Positions 19,161 to 29,276 of a DNA stretch of 64,000 bases are shown here, in pieces; the stretch's first letter is position 1; every line of letters starts with the position of its first letter. The stretch is from assembly GCF_014647875.1 (NCBI RefSeq), contig NZ_BMQA01000006.1, forward strand, positions 305,391-369,390, written 5' to 3'. Made by a program: the position numbers and the translations under genes. Source of the DNA: Streptomyces brasiliensis (GTDB lineage: Bacteria; Actinomycetota; Actinomycetes; Streptomycetales; Streptomycetaceae). The notes below the pieces were generated by a model. That model was given only the letters and a program-made list of their open reading frames with translations. It was not told the DNA's origin and did no database searches.

Positions 19161-19462
19161 AGGGTGACCTACCTTGGGGCGTCAGGGAACCCCGAAATGG
19201 TCCCACTTCGAGTAACCGCAGTGCAAGGTGAGCGCCCTTCACTGCATATGTGCTCGCAACCTGTCATTCACCTTGCATCGCTGGTCGTTGCGGATGCGAT
19301 CCCATGACTCCCGGAATTGCTGTGAGTAACTCCACAGCACTTTCTGATTGCCGACCGTGACAGTCTGTCGGCTCTGCGACATCTCTCCCACTCGGCTGCA
19401 CCGGATGTTCACATCACGATTCCACGGTATTTCGGTCTCGGTGAGAAAAGGTAAGAAATGAG
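19161..19462. other. intergenic stretch upstream of the cytidylyltransferase gene
   Basis: About 300 bases of lower GC than its surroundings, with no convincing coding frame. It presumably carries the promoter of the 17661-19160 gene. I see no clear operator or RNA structure in it. Confidence 0.5.
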
Positions 19463-19500
19463 GGGCACCCCCGGGGTTCGAGTGAGTCCCGGGGGTGCCC
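19463..19500 (-). terminator. hairpin terminator
   Basis: A perfect 13-bp stem (19463-19475 with 19488-19500) and 12-base loop located just past the end of the phoD remnant. Confidence 0.8.
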
Positions 19501-19517
19501 TTGGGGGCCGGAGACGA

Positions 19518-19876
19518 TCAGACCGGACGCGCGCCCGGCTTATCCGATTTGATCCTAAGTGTGGCTAATGTTCTCACGGTTGCCCGTGGCGCCACCACCG
19601 TGTCGACGACCCGGACCCGCGCATCGATGCCGTCGCGGCGGATGTCGAAGAGGTGGTAGCCGCGGTGGGCGTCGATCACCTTCCAGTGCGGGTTGTCCGC
19701 CTTCGAGGCAGAGGGTCGCCGGAGGCGACGCCGAGACTGAACACGCCGTCGGGCAATGGGGTTTCGGCCGCTCTCGCGGCTGCGGGCCGCCAGAGCCGGG
19801 TGGTGACCGCGGCGCCGAGGCCGGCGGCACCGGCGGTCAGAAAGCGGCGGCGGTCGGGCGATGCTGCTCCTGTCAT
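19518..19876 (-). pseudogene. alkaline phosphatase D (PhoD) remnant, ends joined after a large internal loss
   Basis: The left-reading start (ATG 19876) gives a Tat signal peptide with RRRFLTAGAAGLGAAV and the mature PhoD beginning LPDGVFSLGVASGDPLP. After about 55 residues the sequence jumps, in a different frame, to the PhoD C-terminus (NPHWKVIDAHRGYHLFDI, then RVRVVDTVVAP and a stop at 19518). A complete PhoD has about 520 residues, so nearly 400 residues including the metal site have been lost. The original terminator is still present. Confidence 0.85.
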
Positions 19877-20090
19877 GCGCGAACTCCCCCGCCACAGGGG
19901 CCTCTTCGGACGGCCGGCCCTTCGAAGCTCCCACGGCCGGTTCGCCCGTCCGCTGAACCGGAGCGTGCGCGTGCATGACAAGTGAGCAGACAACAGGGAG
20001 CCCGTTGCCGCACGTACATCACGACGCCTGCCGTGATCTCGCCGCAACGGGTCCCTGGGAGACGCCGACCGACGCCCGGCGAACGGGTGT

Positions 20091-20798
20091 TCAGTCGGCG
20101 AAGCCGTCGCCGTTCAGGTCACCGGCGGCCAGGTTCAGGACGATGCTGTTGTACGGGTCGACCACCATCTGACCGCCGTGCACCGTCGAACCGTCCCGGG
20201 CGAAGGGGCCGTTGTCGATCCGCAGGTCCTTGAGGTTCCGCACGCTCACCACGTCGTCCGCGCCGTCGCCGTCGACATCCGCGACGGCGAGGCGCCCCTC
20301 GCGGCCGAGCATGTCGTGCCGGGCGCCCCGGGCCACCACGGCACCGCCGGACAGGCCCTTGGGCCCGCCCCAGACGACCTCGACCAGCCCGGCCGCCGAA
20401 CCCGCGTCCGTGTTCTCGGCGCCCACTCCGACGACGAGGTCCGCGTATCCGTCCCCGTCGACGTCACCGGTGGCGAGCGCGCCGCCGAACCGGTCGCCCG
20501 TCTCGGCGGTCCCGGGAATCCCTCGCGAGTTCTGGCTGAACACCTGCCGCGTCGAGGTCTTCAGCCCGGCCGGCGAGCCGTAGACCACGGCCACCCAGCC
20601 GGCGTAGCGCTTGCCCGCGACCGTGCCCGACGGCGCGGCCACCGCGAGGTCGGAGTAGCCGTCGCCGTTGAAGTCGTCCTCGAGCTTCGTGGTGGTGGCG
20701 GTGCCGGCCGCGGCGTGGGCCGCCGGGACCGCCACGGCCCCGGTCACCTCCATGACGACGGCGAGACCCGTCCGTCAGGTCTTTCGGTGCCTGTTCAT
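20091..20798 (-). pseudogene. secreted FG-GAP repeat protein broken by a stop in the signal peptide
   Basis: A strong ribosome site (AGGAGG) precedes ATG 20798, which reads MNRHRKT, then TGA (20775-20777), then RTGLAVVMEVTGAVAVPAAHAAA, together a normal signal peptide. The mature part has calcium-binding FG-GAP blades (DFNGDGYSDLAVAAP, GDVDGDGYADLVVG, DVDGDGADDVV, DLNGDGFAD) and stops after about 220 residues, half the length of the neighbour. ATG 20753 could re-initiate, but would leave a weak signal. CGA to TGA is the simplest change. Paralogue of 20841-22283. Confidence 0.75.
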
Positions 20799-20840
20799 GT
20801 CGCTTCCTCCTGGGTGGTCGTGCGTACGGGGGTGGAGGGA

Positions 20841-22283
20841 TCAGTCGGTGAACTCGTCGCCCAGGCCGGCGAGCTTCGCGACCGTGCCGAGGGTGCCCGC
20901 GCCGAAGGAGAAGGAACCCTTGGCCGTGACCCCGGCGGTGGTGGAGCGGAACACCCACACGGCGCCGTTGAAGCCGTTCTCCCCCATGGCCCCCACGACG
21001 GGCTCGGCCCGGCCGTCGTCGTTGGAGTCGACCAGCTCGACGGCCTCGCCGAAGTTGTCGTAACTCTCGGAGGCGCCGGGGACGCCGGAGCTGTTCTGGC
21101 TGAAGACCTTGGTGCCGCCGCCCGTGGGCCCGTTCGGCCCGCCCGGAATGACGGCGAAGGTGCCCGCGTACTTCACCGTGCCGACGGCCTCGGCCGAGTC
21201 ACCGGCCAGGATGTCCCCGTAGCCGTCGCCGTCCACGTCCCCGATGGAGACCTGGGAACCGAAATGGTCCACCGCCTCCTGGGTGCCGGGCACTCCGGGG
21301 GTGTTCTGATCGATGACCAGGGGTGCGGTGGTGTCGGGGCCGCTCGCGGTGCTGCAGAAGATCTTGAGCTTCTTGTAGCCGTCGACGAGGTCGGCACGGC
21401 CGTCGCCGTTCAGGTCGCCGAGTTCCAGGGACAGGCTGTCCGACTCGACGGGGCGGCCCTGCGCGTCCTTCAGGACGGTGAGCGGACGCAGGCCGTCGCG
21501 GCTGCCGCGCACGTAGTGCAGGTAGAAATGGCCGGTGATCTCCTCACCGTCGTCCGTCTCCTCGCGGACACGTGCGACGAGGTCGGTGTTGCCGTCGCCG
21601 TCCGCGTCACCCGCCGCCAGAGCGGCAAGCGACTGGTTGGACTTGTAGGTGAGTCCCGTGTCCTGCGTCGAGACGGGGCTGCCGTCCCGCTCGAAGGGCC
21701 CGAATTCCACGCTGCCCATCCGGACCAGATCCTGGTGCCCGTCGCCGTTGAAGTCACCGTTGACGACATGGCCGTCCTGGTACGGGCTGTCACCCACGGC
21801 CGGCAGGACCGTCGCGGAGACGAAACCGGCCGCGCCGCCCCAGAGCACGGTCCGGCTGCTCTGCCGGGTGACGCCGCCGTACTGCCATTTCTCGCCCTGC
21901 GCCTCCACCAGCAGATCGGTGAACCCGTCCCCGTCCAGGTCGGCGGCGCCCAGCCCGTACCCGAACGCGTCCCGCGTCTCGGGGTTTCCGGGCACCCCGG
22001 CGGACGCCTGCGAGTAGACCTTCTTCTTGTGGAGGTCGAGCCCGTTCGCGGACCCGTACACCACGGCGACATAGCCGGCCCCGTGCTTGCCGTTCACGGT
22101 CGCGTCGGGAGCGGAGACGGCCAGGTCCTCGTACCCGTCGCCGTTGAAGTCCTGCCGCACGCGCTCACCCGCGCCAGGCCCGACGCCGGAGGCCGGTAGT
22201 TCGGGGGCGATGACGACGCCCGTCAGCAGGCCGAGCGCGACCAGGACAGAACGGCGGGTTCTGCGCGAGGTGTGCTTGGGCAC
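20841..22283 (-). CDS. secreted FG-GAP (integrin-like beta-propeller) repeat protein
   Basis: 480 residues. A signal peptide (RRTRRSVLVALGLLTGVVIA) is followed by about seven blades, each with a Ca-binding D-x-N/D-G-D-G-x-x-D loop (DFNGDGYEDLAV, DLDGDGFTDLLV, DFNGDGHQDLVR, DADGDGNTDLVA, DLNGDGRADLVD, DVDGDGYGDILA, DSNDDGRAEPVV). Likely an extracellular binding protein; ligand unknown. GTG 22283 has CTGGAG 5 bases upstream. Tandem with the broken paralogue downstream. Confidence 0.9.
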   Translation of the reverse strand: MPKHTSRRTRRSVLVALGLLTGVVIAPELPASGVGPGAGERVRQDFNGDGYEDLAVSAPDATVNGKHGAGYVAVVYGSANGLDLHKKKVYSQASAGVPGNPETRDAFGYGLGAADLDGDGFTDLLVEAQGEKWQYGGVTRQSSRTVLWGGAAGFVSATVLPAVGDSPYQDGHVVNGDFNGDGHQDLVRMGSVEFGPFERDGSPVSTQDTGLTYKSNQSLAALAAGDADGDGNTDLVARVREETDDGEEITGHFYLHYVRGSRDGLRPLTVLKDAQGRPVESDSLSLELGDLNGDGRADLVDGYKKLKIFCSTASGPDTTAPLVIDQNTPGVPGTQEAVDHFGSQVSIGDVDGDGYGDILAGDSAEAVGTVKYAGTFAVIPGGPNGPTGGGTKVFSQNSSGVPGASESYDNFGEAVELVDSNDDGRAEPVVGAMGENGFNGAVWVFRSTTAGVTAKGSFSFGAGTLGTVAKLAGLGDEFTD

Positions 22284-22493
22284 GTCAACTCCAGGGATGA
22301 CGAAGGTAAGTCGGCGGCGGAGAGTCTCAAGATCACCCTCCACGCTGCCCAGTACGACCCACCGGACTCCCGCTTGGTTGCCCTGTCGTGCACCGCAACT
22401 TTCCCTGGAGTTCACCGAACACGAACGGCGGGCGCACGCACGTGCACCCGCCGTGGAGCCCCGGCCCGGGGCCCGTGTCCGTCCGAACCGGCT

Positions 22494-23939
22494 CTAGAAC
22501 GGATCGAAGTCGTCGAACTCCCGCATCGCCTCGTCCCGCTCCGCCTCGCGGTCCCGGCGCCGCTGCACCGCGGGACGCTGCTCCTCGAAGCGGTGGTCCT
22601 CGCCACGCCGGCCGAGCATCTCCGCGCCCGCCATGACCGACGGCTCCCAGTCGAAGACGACCGCGTTCTCCTCGGGCCCGATGGCGACGCCGTCGCCGGA
22701 GCGGGCGCCCGCCTTCATCAACCGCTCCTCCACACCGAGGCGGTTGAGCCGGTCAGCCAGATACCCGACGGCCTCGTCGTTGTTGAAGTCGGTCTGCCGT
22801 ACCCAGCGCTCCGGCTTCTCGCCGCGCACCCGGAACAGCGGCTCCCCGCCGATCTCCTCGCGCGTCACCGTGAAGCCCGCGTCATCGACGGCCTTCGGCC
22901 GGATGACGATCCGCGTCGCCTCCTCCTTCGGCTGCGCGGCCCGCGCCTGGCCCACCAACTCACCGAGTGCGTACGACAGTTCCCGCAGGCCGGTGTGGGC
23001 GACCGCCGACACCTCGAAGACGCGGTAACCACGCGCCTCCAGCTCGGGCCGCACCATCTCGGCGAGGTCCTTGCCGTCCGGTACGTCGATCTTGTTCAGG
23101 ACGACGAGGCGTGGACGGTTGCCGAGACCGCCGTACTGCTTCAGCTCCTCCTCGATGACGTCGAGGTCGGAGACCGGGTCGCGGTCGGACTCCAGCGTGG
23201 CCGTGTCCAGCACGTGCACCAGCACGCTGCAGCGCTCCACGTGCCGCAGGAACTCGAGACCGAGCCCCTTGCCCTGGCTGGCGCCCGGGATCAGACCGGG
23301 CACGTCCGCGATCGTGTAGACCGTCGAACCGGCCGTCACCACGCCCAGGTTGGGCACGAGGGTGGTGAAGGGGTAGTCGGCGATCTTCGGCTTGGCCGCG
23401 CTGAGCACCGAGATCAGTGAGGACTTGCCCGCGCTCGGGTAGCCGACCAGCGCCACGTCGGCGACCGTCTTCAGCTCCAGGACGACGTCGTGCAGGTCAC
23501 CCGGCTCACCGAGCAGCGCGAACCCGGGTGCCTTGCGGCGTGCGCTCGCCAGCGCCGCGTTGCCGAGCCCGCCCCGGCCGCCCTGCGCGGCGACGTACGA
23601 CGTGCCGTGTCCGACCAGGTCGGCGAGCACGTTGCCCGCCTTGTCGAGGACGACCGTACCGTCCGGCACCGGCAGGACCAGGTCCTGGCCGTCCTTGCCG
23701 GAGCGGTTGCCGCCCTCGCCGGGCTTGCCGTTGGTGGCCTTGCGGTGCGGGGAGTGGTGGTATTCGAGCAGCGTGGTGACCGACTGGTCGACGGTGAGGA
23801 TCACGTCGCCGCCGCGGCCGCCGTTGCCGCCGTCGGGTCCACCGAGCGGTTTGAACTTCTCGCGGTGGACGGAGGCACAGCCGTGGCCTCCGTTACCCGC
23901 GGCGACGTGCAGCTCGACGCGGTCCACGAAGGTCGTCAT
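22494..23939 (-). CDS. obgE: GTPase Obg
   Basis: 481 residues. Glycine-rich Obg fold ([12 protein letters not shown]), G domain ([32 protein letters not shown]), the OCT domain after [15 protein letters not shown] and a charged tail. Obg is an essential GTPase linked to 50S assembly and, in Streptomyces, aerial development. It stands after rplU-rpmA as in most bacteria, but a strong hairpin separates it from rpmA, so it may be attenuated or independently transcribed. Confidence 0.97.
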   Translation of the reverse strand: MTTFVDRVELHVAAGNGGHGCASVHREKFKPLGGPDGGNGGRGGDVILTVDQSVTTLLEYHHSPHRKATNGKPGEGGNRSGKDGQDLVLPVPDGTVVLDKAGNVLADLVGHGTSYVAAQGGRGGLGNAALASARRKAPGFALLGEPGDLHDVVLELKTVADVALVGYPSAGKSSLISVLSAAKPKIADYPFTTLVPNLGVVTAGSTVYTIADVPGLIPGASQGKGLGLEFLRHVERCSVLVHVLDTATLESDRDPVSDLDVIEEELKQYGGLGNRPRLVVLNKIDVPDGKDLAEMVRPELEARGYRVFEVSAVAHTGLRELSYALGELVGQARAAQPKEEATRIVIRPKAVDDAGFTVTREEIGGEPLFRVRGEKPERWVRQTDFNNDEAVGYLADRLNRLGVEERLMKAGARSGDGVAIGPEENAVVFDWEPSVMAGAEMLGRRGEDHRFEEQRPAVQRRRDREAERDEAMREFDDFDPF

Positions 23940-23988
23940 GATCAGTGCCTCCAGAGGATTACGGGGTGTTTCTTGCGTAACACGCGAA

Positions 23989-24028
23989 AGGCGGACCCGC
24001 CTTCCCGTCCGGGAAGTGAGGTCCGCCT
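23989..24028 (-). terminator. hairpin between rpmA and obgE
   Basis: A 9-bp outer stem (23989-23997 with 24020-24028) enclosing a second inverted repeat CTTCCC/GGGAAG. It would terminate or attenuate transcription after rpmA, reducing obgE expression relative to the ribosomal genes. Confidence 0.75.
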
Positions 24029-24054
24029 CGCAAAAGTTCGGTCGAAGCCCGGGG

Positions 24055-24309
24055 TCAGGCGACCGAAACGATGTTCACGACCTTGCGGCCACGGTGGGTG
24101 CCGAACTCCACCGCACCGGCCTGCAGCGCGAACAGCGTGTCGTCGCCGCCACGGCCGACACCGGCGCCCGGGTGGAAGTGGGTGCCACGCTGACGGACCA
24201 GGATCTCACCCGCGTTGACGACCTGACCGCCGAAGCGCTTCACGCCGAGCCGCTGGGCGTTGGAGTCGCGACCGTTCCGGGTGGACGATGCGCCCTTCTT
24301 GTGTGCCAT
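24055..24309 (-). CDS. rpmA: 50S ribosomal protein L27
   Basis: 84 residues, normal. N-terminus [17 protein letters not shown] and VLVRQRGT-type core ([15 protein letters not shown]) are diagnostic. L27's N-terminus reaches the peptidyl-transferase centre. It is 13 bases downstream of rplU, one operon. Confidence 0.98.
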   Translation of the reverse strand: MAHKKGASSTRNGRDSNAQRLGVKRFGGQVVNAGEILVRQRGTHFHPGAGVGRGGDDTLFALQAGAVEFGTHRGRKVVNIVSVA

Positions 24310-24322
24310 GTCTCCTCAGTCC

Positions 24323-24643
24323 TTACTTCGCAGCCGCGGGGATCGCGGTGACCTTGATCGCCGTGTACTGCTGGCGGTGGCCCTGCCGACGGCGGTAGCC
24401 GGTCTTGTTCTTGTAGCGCAGAATGTCGATCTTCTGGCCCTTGTGGTGGTCCACGACCTCGGCCTGGACCTTGATGCCGGCCAGCACCCACGGGTCGCTG
24501 GTCACAGCGTCGCCGTCGACAACGAGCAGGGTCGAGAGCTCGACCGTGTCGCCAACCTTGGCGGTGGAAATCTTGTCAACTTCGACGATGTCGCCGACAG
24601 CAACCTTGTGCTGGCGACCACCGCTGCGCACGATGGCGTACAC
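24323..24643 (-). CDS. rplU: 50S ribosomal protein L21
   Basis: 106 residues from GTG 24643 ([17 protein letters not shown]), ending in the L21 signature [14 protein letters not shown]. Upstream in-frame sequence to 24790 is leader, not homologous protein. First gene of the rplU-rpmA operon; the leader between here and rne may hold regulation, but I see no firm structure. Confidence 0.97.
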   Translation of the reverse strand: MYAIVRSGGRQHKVAVGDIVEVDKISTAKVGDTVELSTLLVVDGDAVTSDPWVLAGIKVQAEVVDHHKGQKIDILRYKNKTGYRRRQGHRQQYTAIKVTAIPAAAK

Positions 24644-24840
24644 GCGGATCTCACTCTCTCGCTCGGGAACGGAACCCCCGCAGTCCAGCCACCCGGCACG
24701 CGGGCGGCCTCTCCGGAACACCCGGTGCTCCGGAGGAAGAGGTTTACGGGGATGCGGCGTGCCTTTGTCCACTGACACGCCGACGGTCAAGGTTACGGGG
24801 CCGCGGTCGAAGGGGTCAAACCGGGCCGGGCCCCCGGGAT

Positions 24841-24869
24841 GTGCGGCCGGTCACGTGGACCGGCCGCAC
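24841..24869 (-). terminator. hairpin terminator after rne
   Basis: A perfect 12-bp stem (24841-24852 with 24858-24869) and a 5-base loop, 8 bases past the rne stop. Confidence 0.85.
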
Positions 24870-24876
24870 GCCCCGT

Positions 24877-27800
24877 TCAGCTCTCGTCGGTGGCGGCGGT
24901 GACCGTGGTCTTCTTCGCCGTCGACTTGGCGGCGGCCGTCTTGACGGTCTTCGCCGCCTTCTTGGCCGTCGTCTTCTTCGCGGCCGTCTTCTTCGCCGCG
25001 GTCTTCTTGGTGGCGGCCTTCTTCGCCGTCGCCTTCTTCGCGGTCTTGCGGGCCGTCTTCTTCGCCGGGGCGGCCTCCTCCGCAGCCTCGGCCCCGGAGC
25101 CCTCGGTGTCCTCCGTGGCCGACGGGAGCACCACGACGGCGGTCTCCTCGGACGCGGTGGGCGCGGTCTCCTTGCGCACGGCACGGCGGCGCGGACGGGC
25201 CGGGGCAGCGCTCTCGGCGGGCGCCTCCTCGACGACGGCCGGAGCCTCGACGGCTTCGGGCGCCTCGGCCACCGGGGCGGTCTCGGCGACCGTCACGACG
25301 GCCGCCTCGGCACCGGCGGGGGAACCGGCCGGCGCGGACACCTTGCGGGTGGCGCGACGACGCGTACGGCCCTTCGGCGCGGCCTCCTCGGCGGCGGGTG
25401 CCTCGGCCGGGACGACCGCGTCCTCCACGGCCGCAGGCTCGACGAGCGCCTCGGCGGCGGGCGTCGGCTGCACCGGACGCTCCACCTCGACCTCGGCCGT
25501 GACGGCCTGGGCCGTCGGGGCCTCGTCAGTCACGGTCTCAGGTGCCGGAGCCGACTCGCGCTTCGGCGCGCCCGCCGGAGCGGACGCCCGGCGGCTCGCC
25601 CGCCGGCGCGTACGGCCACGGCTCGCCGCGGCCTCCGCCTCGGCGACGCTGCTGTACAGCTCCTCGTCCGGCGCGAAGTCGGGGGCCGGAAGCGCGACCG
25701 GCTCGGCGACCTCGGCCACCAGCTCGGCCTCGCTCTCCGCCTCCTGCTCGGCGGTCTCGATCGCCTCGGCGACCACCGTCTCGGCCTCGTGGACATGTCC
25801 GTCGCCGCCACGGCCGCGCTTCTTGCGCTTGCCGCCGCCTCCGCCGGCGGCGGTCGGCTGCTCCATGTGGACGATGACACCGCGGCCGTTGCAGTGGACG
25901 CAGGTCTCGGAGAACGACTCCAGCAGGCCCTGGCCGACCCGCTTGCGGGTCATCTGCACGAGGCCCAGCGAGGTCACCTCGGCGACCTGGTGCTTCGTAC
26001 GGTCCCGGCCCAGGCACTCGAGCAGACGCCGCAGCACCAGGTCCCGGTTCGACTCCAGGACCATGTCGATGAAGTCGATGACGATGATGCCGCCGAGGTC
26101 GCGCAGCCTGAGCTGGCGCACGATCTCCTCGGCCGCCTCCAGGTTGTTCCTGGTGACCGTCTCCTCGAGGTTGCCGCCCTGACCGGTGAACTTGCCGGTG
26201 TTGACGTCGATGACGACCATCGCCTCGGTCCGGTCGATGACCAGCGAACCGCCACTGGGCAGCCAGACCTTGCGGTCCAGCGCCTTGGCGAGCTGCTCGT
26301 CGATCCGGTACGTCGCGAAGACGTCGACCTCGCTGGTCCACTTCGACAGGCGGTCGGCGAGGTCCGGCGCGACGTGCGCGACGTAGCCGTGGACGGTGTC
26401 CCACGCCTCGTCACCACTGACGATGACCTTGGAGAAGTCCTCGTTGAAGATGTCGCGCACGACGCGGACGGTCATGTCCGGCTCGCCGTACAGCAGCGAA
26501 GGCGCGTTCGAGCCGCCACCGCTCTTGGACTTCTTCTTGATGTCCTCCCACTGCGACTGCAGCCGCTCGACGTCCCGGCGCAGCTCCTCCTCGCTCGCGC
26601 CCTCGGCAGCGGTGCGCACGATGACGCCCGCGTCCTCGGGGACGATCTTCTTGAGGATGGTCTTCAGACGCGCGCGCTCGGTGTCGGGCAGCTTGCGGCT
26701 GATGCCGGTCATCGAGCCCTCGGGGACGTACACGAGGTAGCGGCCCGGGAGGGAGACCTGGCTGGTGAGGCGGGCGCCCTTGTGCCCGATCGGGTCCTTC
26801 GTCACCTGGACGAGCACGGACTGGCCGGACTTGAGGGCGGACTCGATACGGCGCGGCCCGTTGGCCATGCCGAGCGCCTCGAAGTTGACCTCACCGGCGT
26901 ACAGGACGGCGTTGCGGCCCTTGCCGATGTCGATGAAGGCGGCCTCCATCGACGGCAGCACGTTCTGCACCTTGCCGAGGTAGACGTTGCCGACGTACGA
27001 GGTCGACTGCTCCTTGTTGACGTAGTGCTCCACGAGCACGCCGTCCTCCAGGACGCCGATCTGCGTGCGCTCACCGTTCTGCCGGACGACCATCACGCGC
27101 TCGACGGCCTCGCGGCGGGCCAGGAACTCGGCCTCGGTGATGATCGGGACGCGACGGCGGCCCTGCTCGCGGCCTTCCCGACGGCGCTGCTTCTTGGCCT
27201 CGAGACGGGTCGAGCCCTTGATGGACTGCACCTCGTCGGACGGCTCGGCGGGCTTGCGGGGCTCACGGACCTTGACGACCGTGCGCTCCGGGTCGCCCTC
27301 GTCGGGCTCGGTGTCGGCGGAGGAGTCACCGGCGCGCCGACGGCGACGGCGGCGGCGACGGCTGCTGGTGCTGGAGCCGCCGGCCTCGTCACGGGCCTCG
27401 TCGGCGTCCTCTTCCTCCTGCTCGGCGGTGTCCTCGGCATCCTGCGCGGCCTGCTCGGCGGCGAGCTCGTCGGACTCGCCGTCGGCGCCCTCACCGGCCT
27501 CGCCCTCGGCGGCGTCACCGCGGCGCCGGCGGCGGCCACCACGACGGCGCCGGCGGCGCGAACCGGTCTCCTCCGACTCGTCGCCCTCGACGGCGTCCTC
27601 GACGGACTCCTCCGGCTCCTCGGCCTCGACCGCGTCCTCCTCGGCGGCGGCCGCGACGGTCTGGTCGCGGTCCTCCTCGAAGGCGGCACCCCGGCGGCGA
27701 CGACGGCGGCGCGAACCGGTCTCGGCGCGCTCCTCCGTGAACTCCTCGGGCTCGTCGGCCTCTTCGGCCTCTTCGGCCTCTTCGGCCCCGGCAGCCTCGG

Positions 27801-28998
27801 CGGCCGCTGCAGCGGCGGCGCGCTGGGGAGTCTGGAACTGCGGCTCGGTGAACACCGGCGCCTGGAAGACGGCGACGGCCGGCCGCGACGGCCGGCGCGG
27901 CGCCTCGTCCTCGACGGGCTCGGCGGCCTCGGGCTGTGCGGGCTGCTGCCGCGCGGGCTCGGAGAACCCGGACGCGGCCTGCCGCACGACCCGGCGACGC
28001 CGACGTGGCCCACCGCTCTCGGCGGCGGCTTCGGCGACGGGGGCCTGTGTGGCCACGGCGGACTCGGTCTCGGCCTCCGTCTCGGCGGCGGCCGGAGCGG
28101 GCTGAGCGACCTCGACGGGCTCGACCGGCCGGCCGGCCTCGGCGGTCTCGACGGCGGGCGCCTCCTCGGCCTCGGGAGCACCGGCGGGCGCGGACACCCG
28201 ACGCGTGGCCCGACGACGGGCCCGACGCGGGGCGGTTTCCTCGGCTACGGCGGTGACCTCGGCTTCGGCCGGAGCGGCGGCCTCACTCACCTCAGCGGTC
28301 TCAGGGGCCTCAGCGGTCTCAGCAGCCTCGGCACCCTCCACGGCCTCGGCGGGTGCGGAGACACGACGGGTCGCACGACGGCGGGTGCGCGGGGCAGGCG
28401 CCGCGGGCTCCTCGGTAACGACGGGCGCCTCTGCGGCGACCTCGGCCTCGGGCTTCTCGTCGGCAGCCGCCACAACGGTCTCAGCGGCCTCGGGCGCACC
28501 GGCAGGCGCGGTCGCACGACGCGTCGCACGACGACGCGTACGCGCAGCAGGTGCCGGCTCCTCGGCAACGGCAGGCGCCTCAACGGCCACCACGGCCTCG
28601 GGCTTCTCCTCGACAGCCGCCACAACGGTCTCAGCGGCCTCGGGCGCACCGGCAGGCGCGGTCGCACGACGCGTCGCACGACGACGCGTACGCGCAGCAG
28701 GTGCCGGCTCCTCGGCAACGGCAGGCGCCTCTGCGGCCACCACGGTCTCGGCGGTCGCCCCGGCGAGGATCTCCTCGGACGACTCGGTCTTCTCCTCGTC
28801 CTCCGCGAGGTCCGCGGAGGCGGTGATGTCGGCGGTCTCCTCGGCCGGTATGGCCGGCAAGGTGACCTCGGCCACGGTCTCCGCCGCGGCGGGCGGACCC
28901 GCGGGGCGGGACGCGGCACGACGACGCCTGCGCGGCGGCAGGGTGTCGCTGGGCGTGTTCAGTTCGGAACCCTCTGTGGGTTCGATCGGTTCGAGCAT
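24877..28998 (-). CDS. rne: ribonuclease E/G family protein with very long repetitive tails
   Basis: 1373 residues from ATG 28998. The catalytic core is in the middle third: S1 domain (YLGKVQNVLPSMEAAFIDIG), the DNase-I-like metal site (VVIDVNTGKFTG, IVIDFIDMV) and a zinc-link-like CVHCNGRG. The first 550 residues are Glu/Ala-rich with Arg-cluster repeats of the RTRRRATRRATAPAG type, and the C-terminus ends in histone-H1-like AKKTAAKKTAAKK repeats. This matches the Streptomyces RNase E arrangement, where the tails flank the catalytic domain and bind RNA and partners such as PNPase. Runs into its own terminator. Confidence 0.95.
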   Translation of the reverse strand: MLEPIEPTEGSELNTPSDTLPPRRRRRAASRPAGPPAAAETVAEVTLPAIPAEETADITASADLAEDEEKTESSEEILAGATAETVVAAEAPAVAEEPAPAARTRRRATRRATAPAGAPEAAETVVAAVEEKPEAVVAVEAPAVAEEPAPAARTRRRATRRATAPAGAPEAAETVVAAADEKPEAEVAAEAPVVTEEPAAPAPRTRRRATRRVSAPAEAVEGAEAAETAEAPETAEVSEAAAPAEAEVTAVAEETAPRRARRRATRRVSAPAGAPEAEEAPAVETAEAGRPVEPVEVAQPAPAAAETEAETESAVATQAPVAEAAAESGGPRRRRRVVRQAASGFSEPARQQPAQPEAAEPVEDEAPRRPSRPAVAVFQAPVFTEPQFQTPQRAAAAAAAEAAGAEEAEEAEEADEPEEFTEERAETGSRRRRRRRGAAFEEDRDQTVAAAAEEDAVEAEEPEESVEDAVEGDESEETGSRRRRRRGGRRRRRGDAAEGEAGEGADGESDELAAEQAAQDAEDTAEQEEEDADEARDEAGGSSTSSRRRRRRRRRAGDSSADTEPDEGDPERTVVKVREPRKPAEPSDEVQSIKGSTRLEAKKQRRREGREQGRRRVPIITEAEFLARREAVERVMVVRQNGERTQIGVLEDGVLVEHYVNKEQSTSYVGNVYLGKVQNVLPSMEAAFIDIGKGRNAVLYAGEVNFEALGMANGPRRIESALKSGQSVLVQVTKDPIGHKGARLTSQVSLPGRYLVYVPEGSMTGISRKLPDTERARLKTILKKIVPEDAGVIVRTAAEGASEEELRRDVERLQSQWEDIKKKSKSGGGSNAPSLLYGEPDMTVRVVRDIFNEDFSKVIVSGDEAWDTVHGYVAHVAPDLADRLSKWTSEVDVFATYRIDEQLAKALDRKVWLPSGGSLVIDRTEAMVVIDVNTGKFTGQGGNLEETVTRNNLEAAEEIVRQLRLRDLGGIIVIDFIDMVLESNRDLVLRRLLECLGRDRTKHQVAEVTSLGLVQMTRKRVGQGLLESFSETCVHCNGRGVIVHMEQPTAAGGGGGKRKKRGRGGDGHVHEAETVVAEAIETAEQEAESEAELVAEVAEPVALPAPDFAPDEELYSSVAEAEAAASRGRTRRRASRRASAPAGAPKRESAPAPETVTDEAPTAQAVTAEVEVERPVQPTPAAEALVEPAAVEDAVVPAEAPAAEEAAPKGRTRRRATRKVSAPAGSPAGAEAAVVTVAETAPVAEAPEAVEAPAVVEEAPAESAAPARPRRRAVRKETAPTASEETAVVVLPSATEDTEGSGAEAAEEAAPAKKTARKTAKKATAKKAATKKTAAKKTAAKKTTAKKAAKTVKTAAAKSTAKKTTVTAATDES
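28464..28731 (-). repeat. two near-identical 150-bp direct repeats inside rne
   Basis: About 117 bases at 28464-28580 recur identically at 28614-28730, a shift of exactly 150 bases (50 codons). They encode the Arg-cluster block beginning EEPAPAARTRRRATRRA. Other, more diverged blocks with the same protein motif occur at about 25350, 25590, 28200 and 28370. Exact identity at this length implies recent duplication or gene conversion and predicts length variation between strains. Confidence 0.85.
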
Positions 28999-29276
28999 GC
29001 GGGCGGTTCTCCCGTCAGGCTCCCGGGCGCCGCGCCTGGTCCGGCGTCGATCATCTCGATCGACCACCGCTGACGTCCACGGCCCGCGCGATGCGCGGTG
29101 GCCGCCGTCCGGGGCGCGGGCGCCACACGGGAGCTCTCTGTGTCCTGTCTCGCCGGTTCCGTATGCCTTGTCGCGTACGGCCTGGCGAAAGTCTTCTGGT
29201 CGGTGCGCTGCCCGACCCAGGTGGCTCCCGAGTCCGAGGGCGGCGCTTCGACGTGCGTCCTTACGCGGAACCTTCC

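Noticed and set aside
24841..29073. A 1410-codon open frame on the plus strand opposite rne
   Set aside because: Its Gly/Leu/Arg-rich composition follows from the Ala/Glu-rich minus-strand gene; no domain or ribosome site, whereas the minus strand encodes RNase E motifs.
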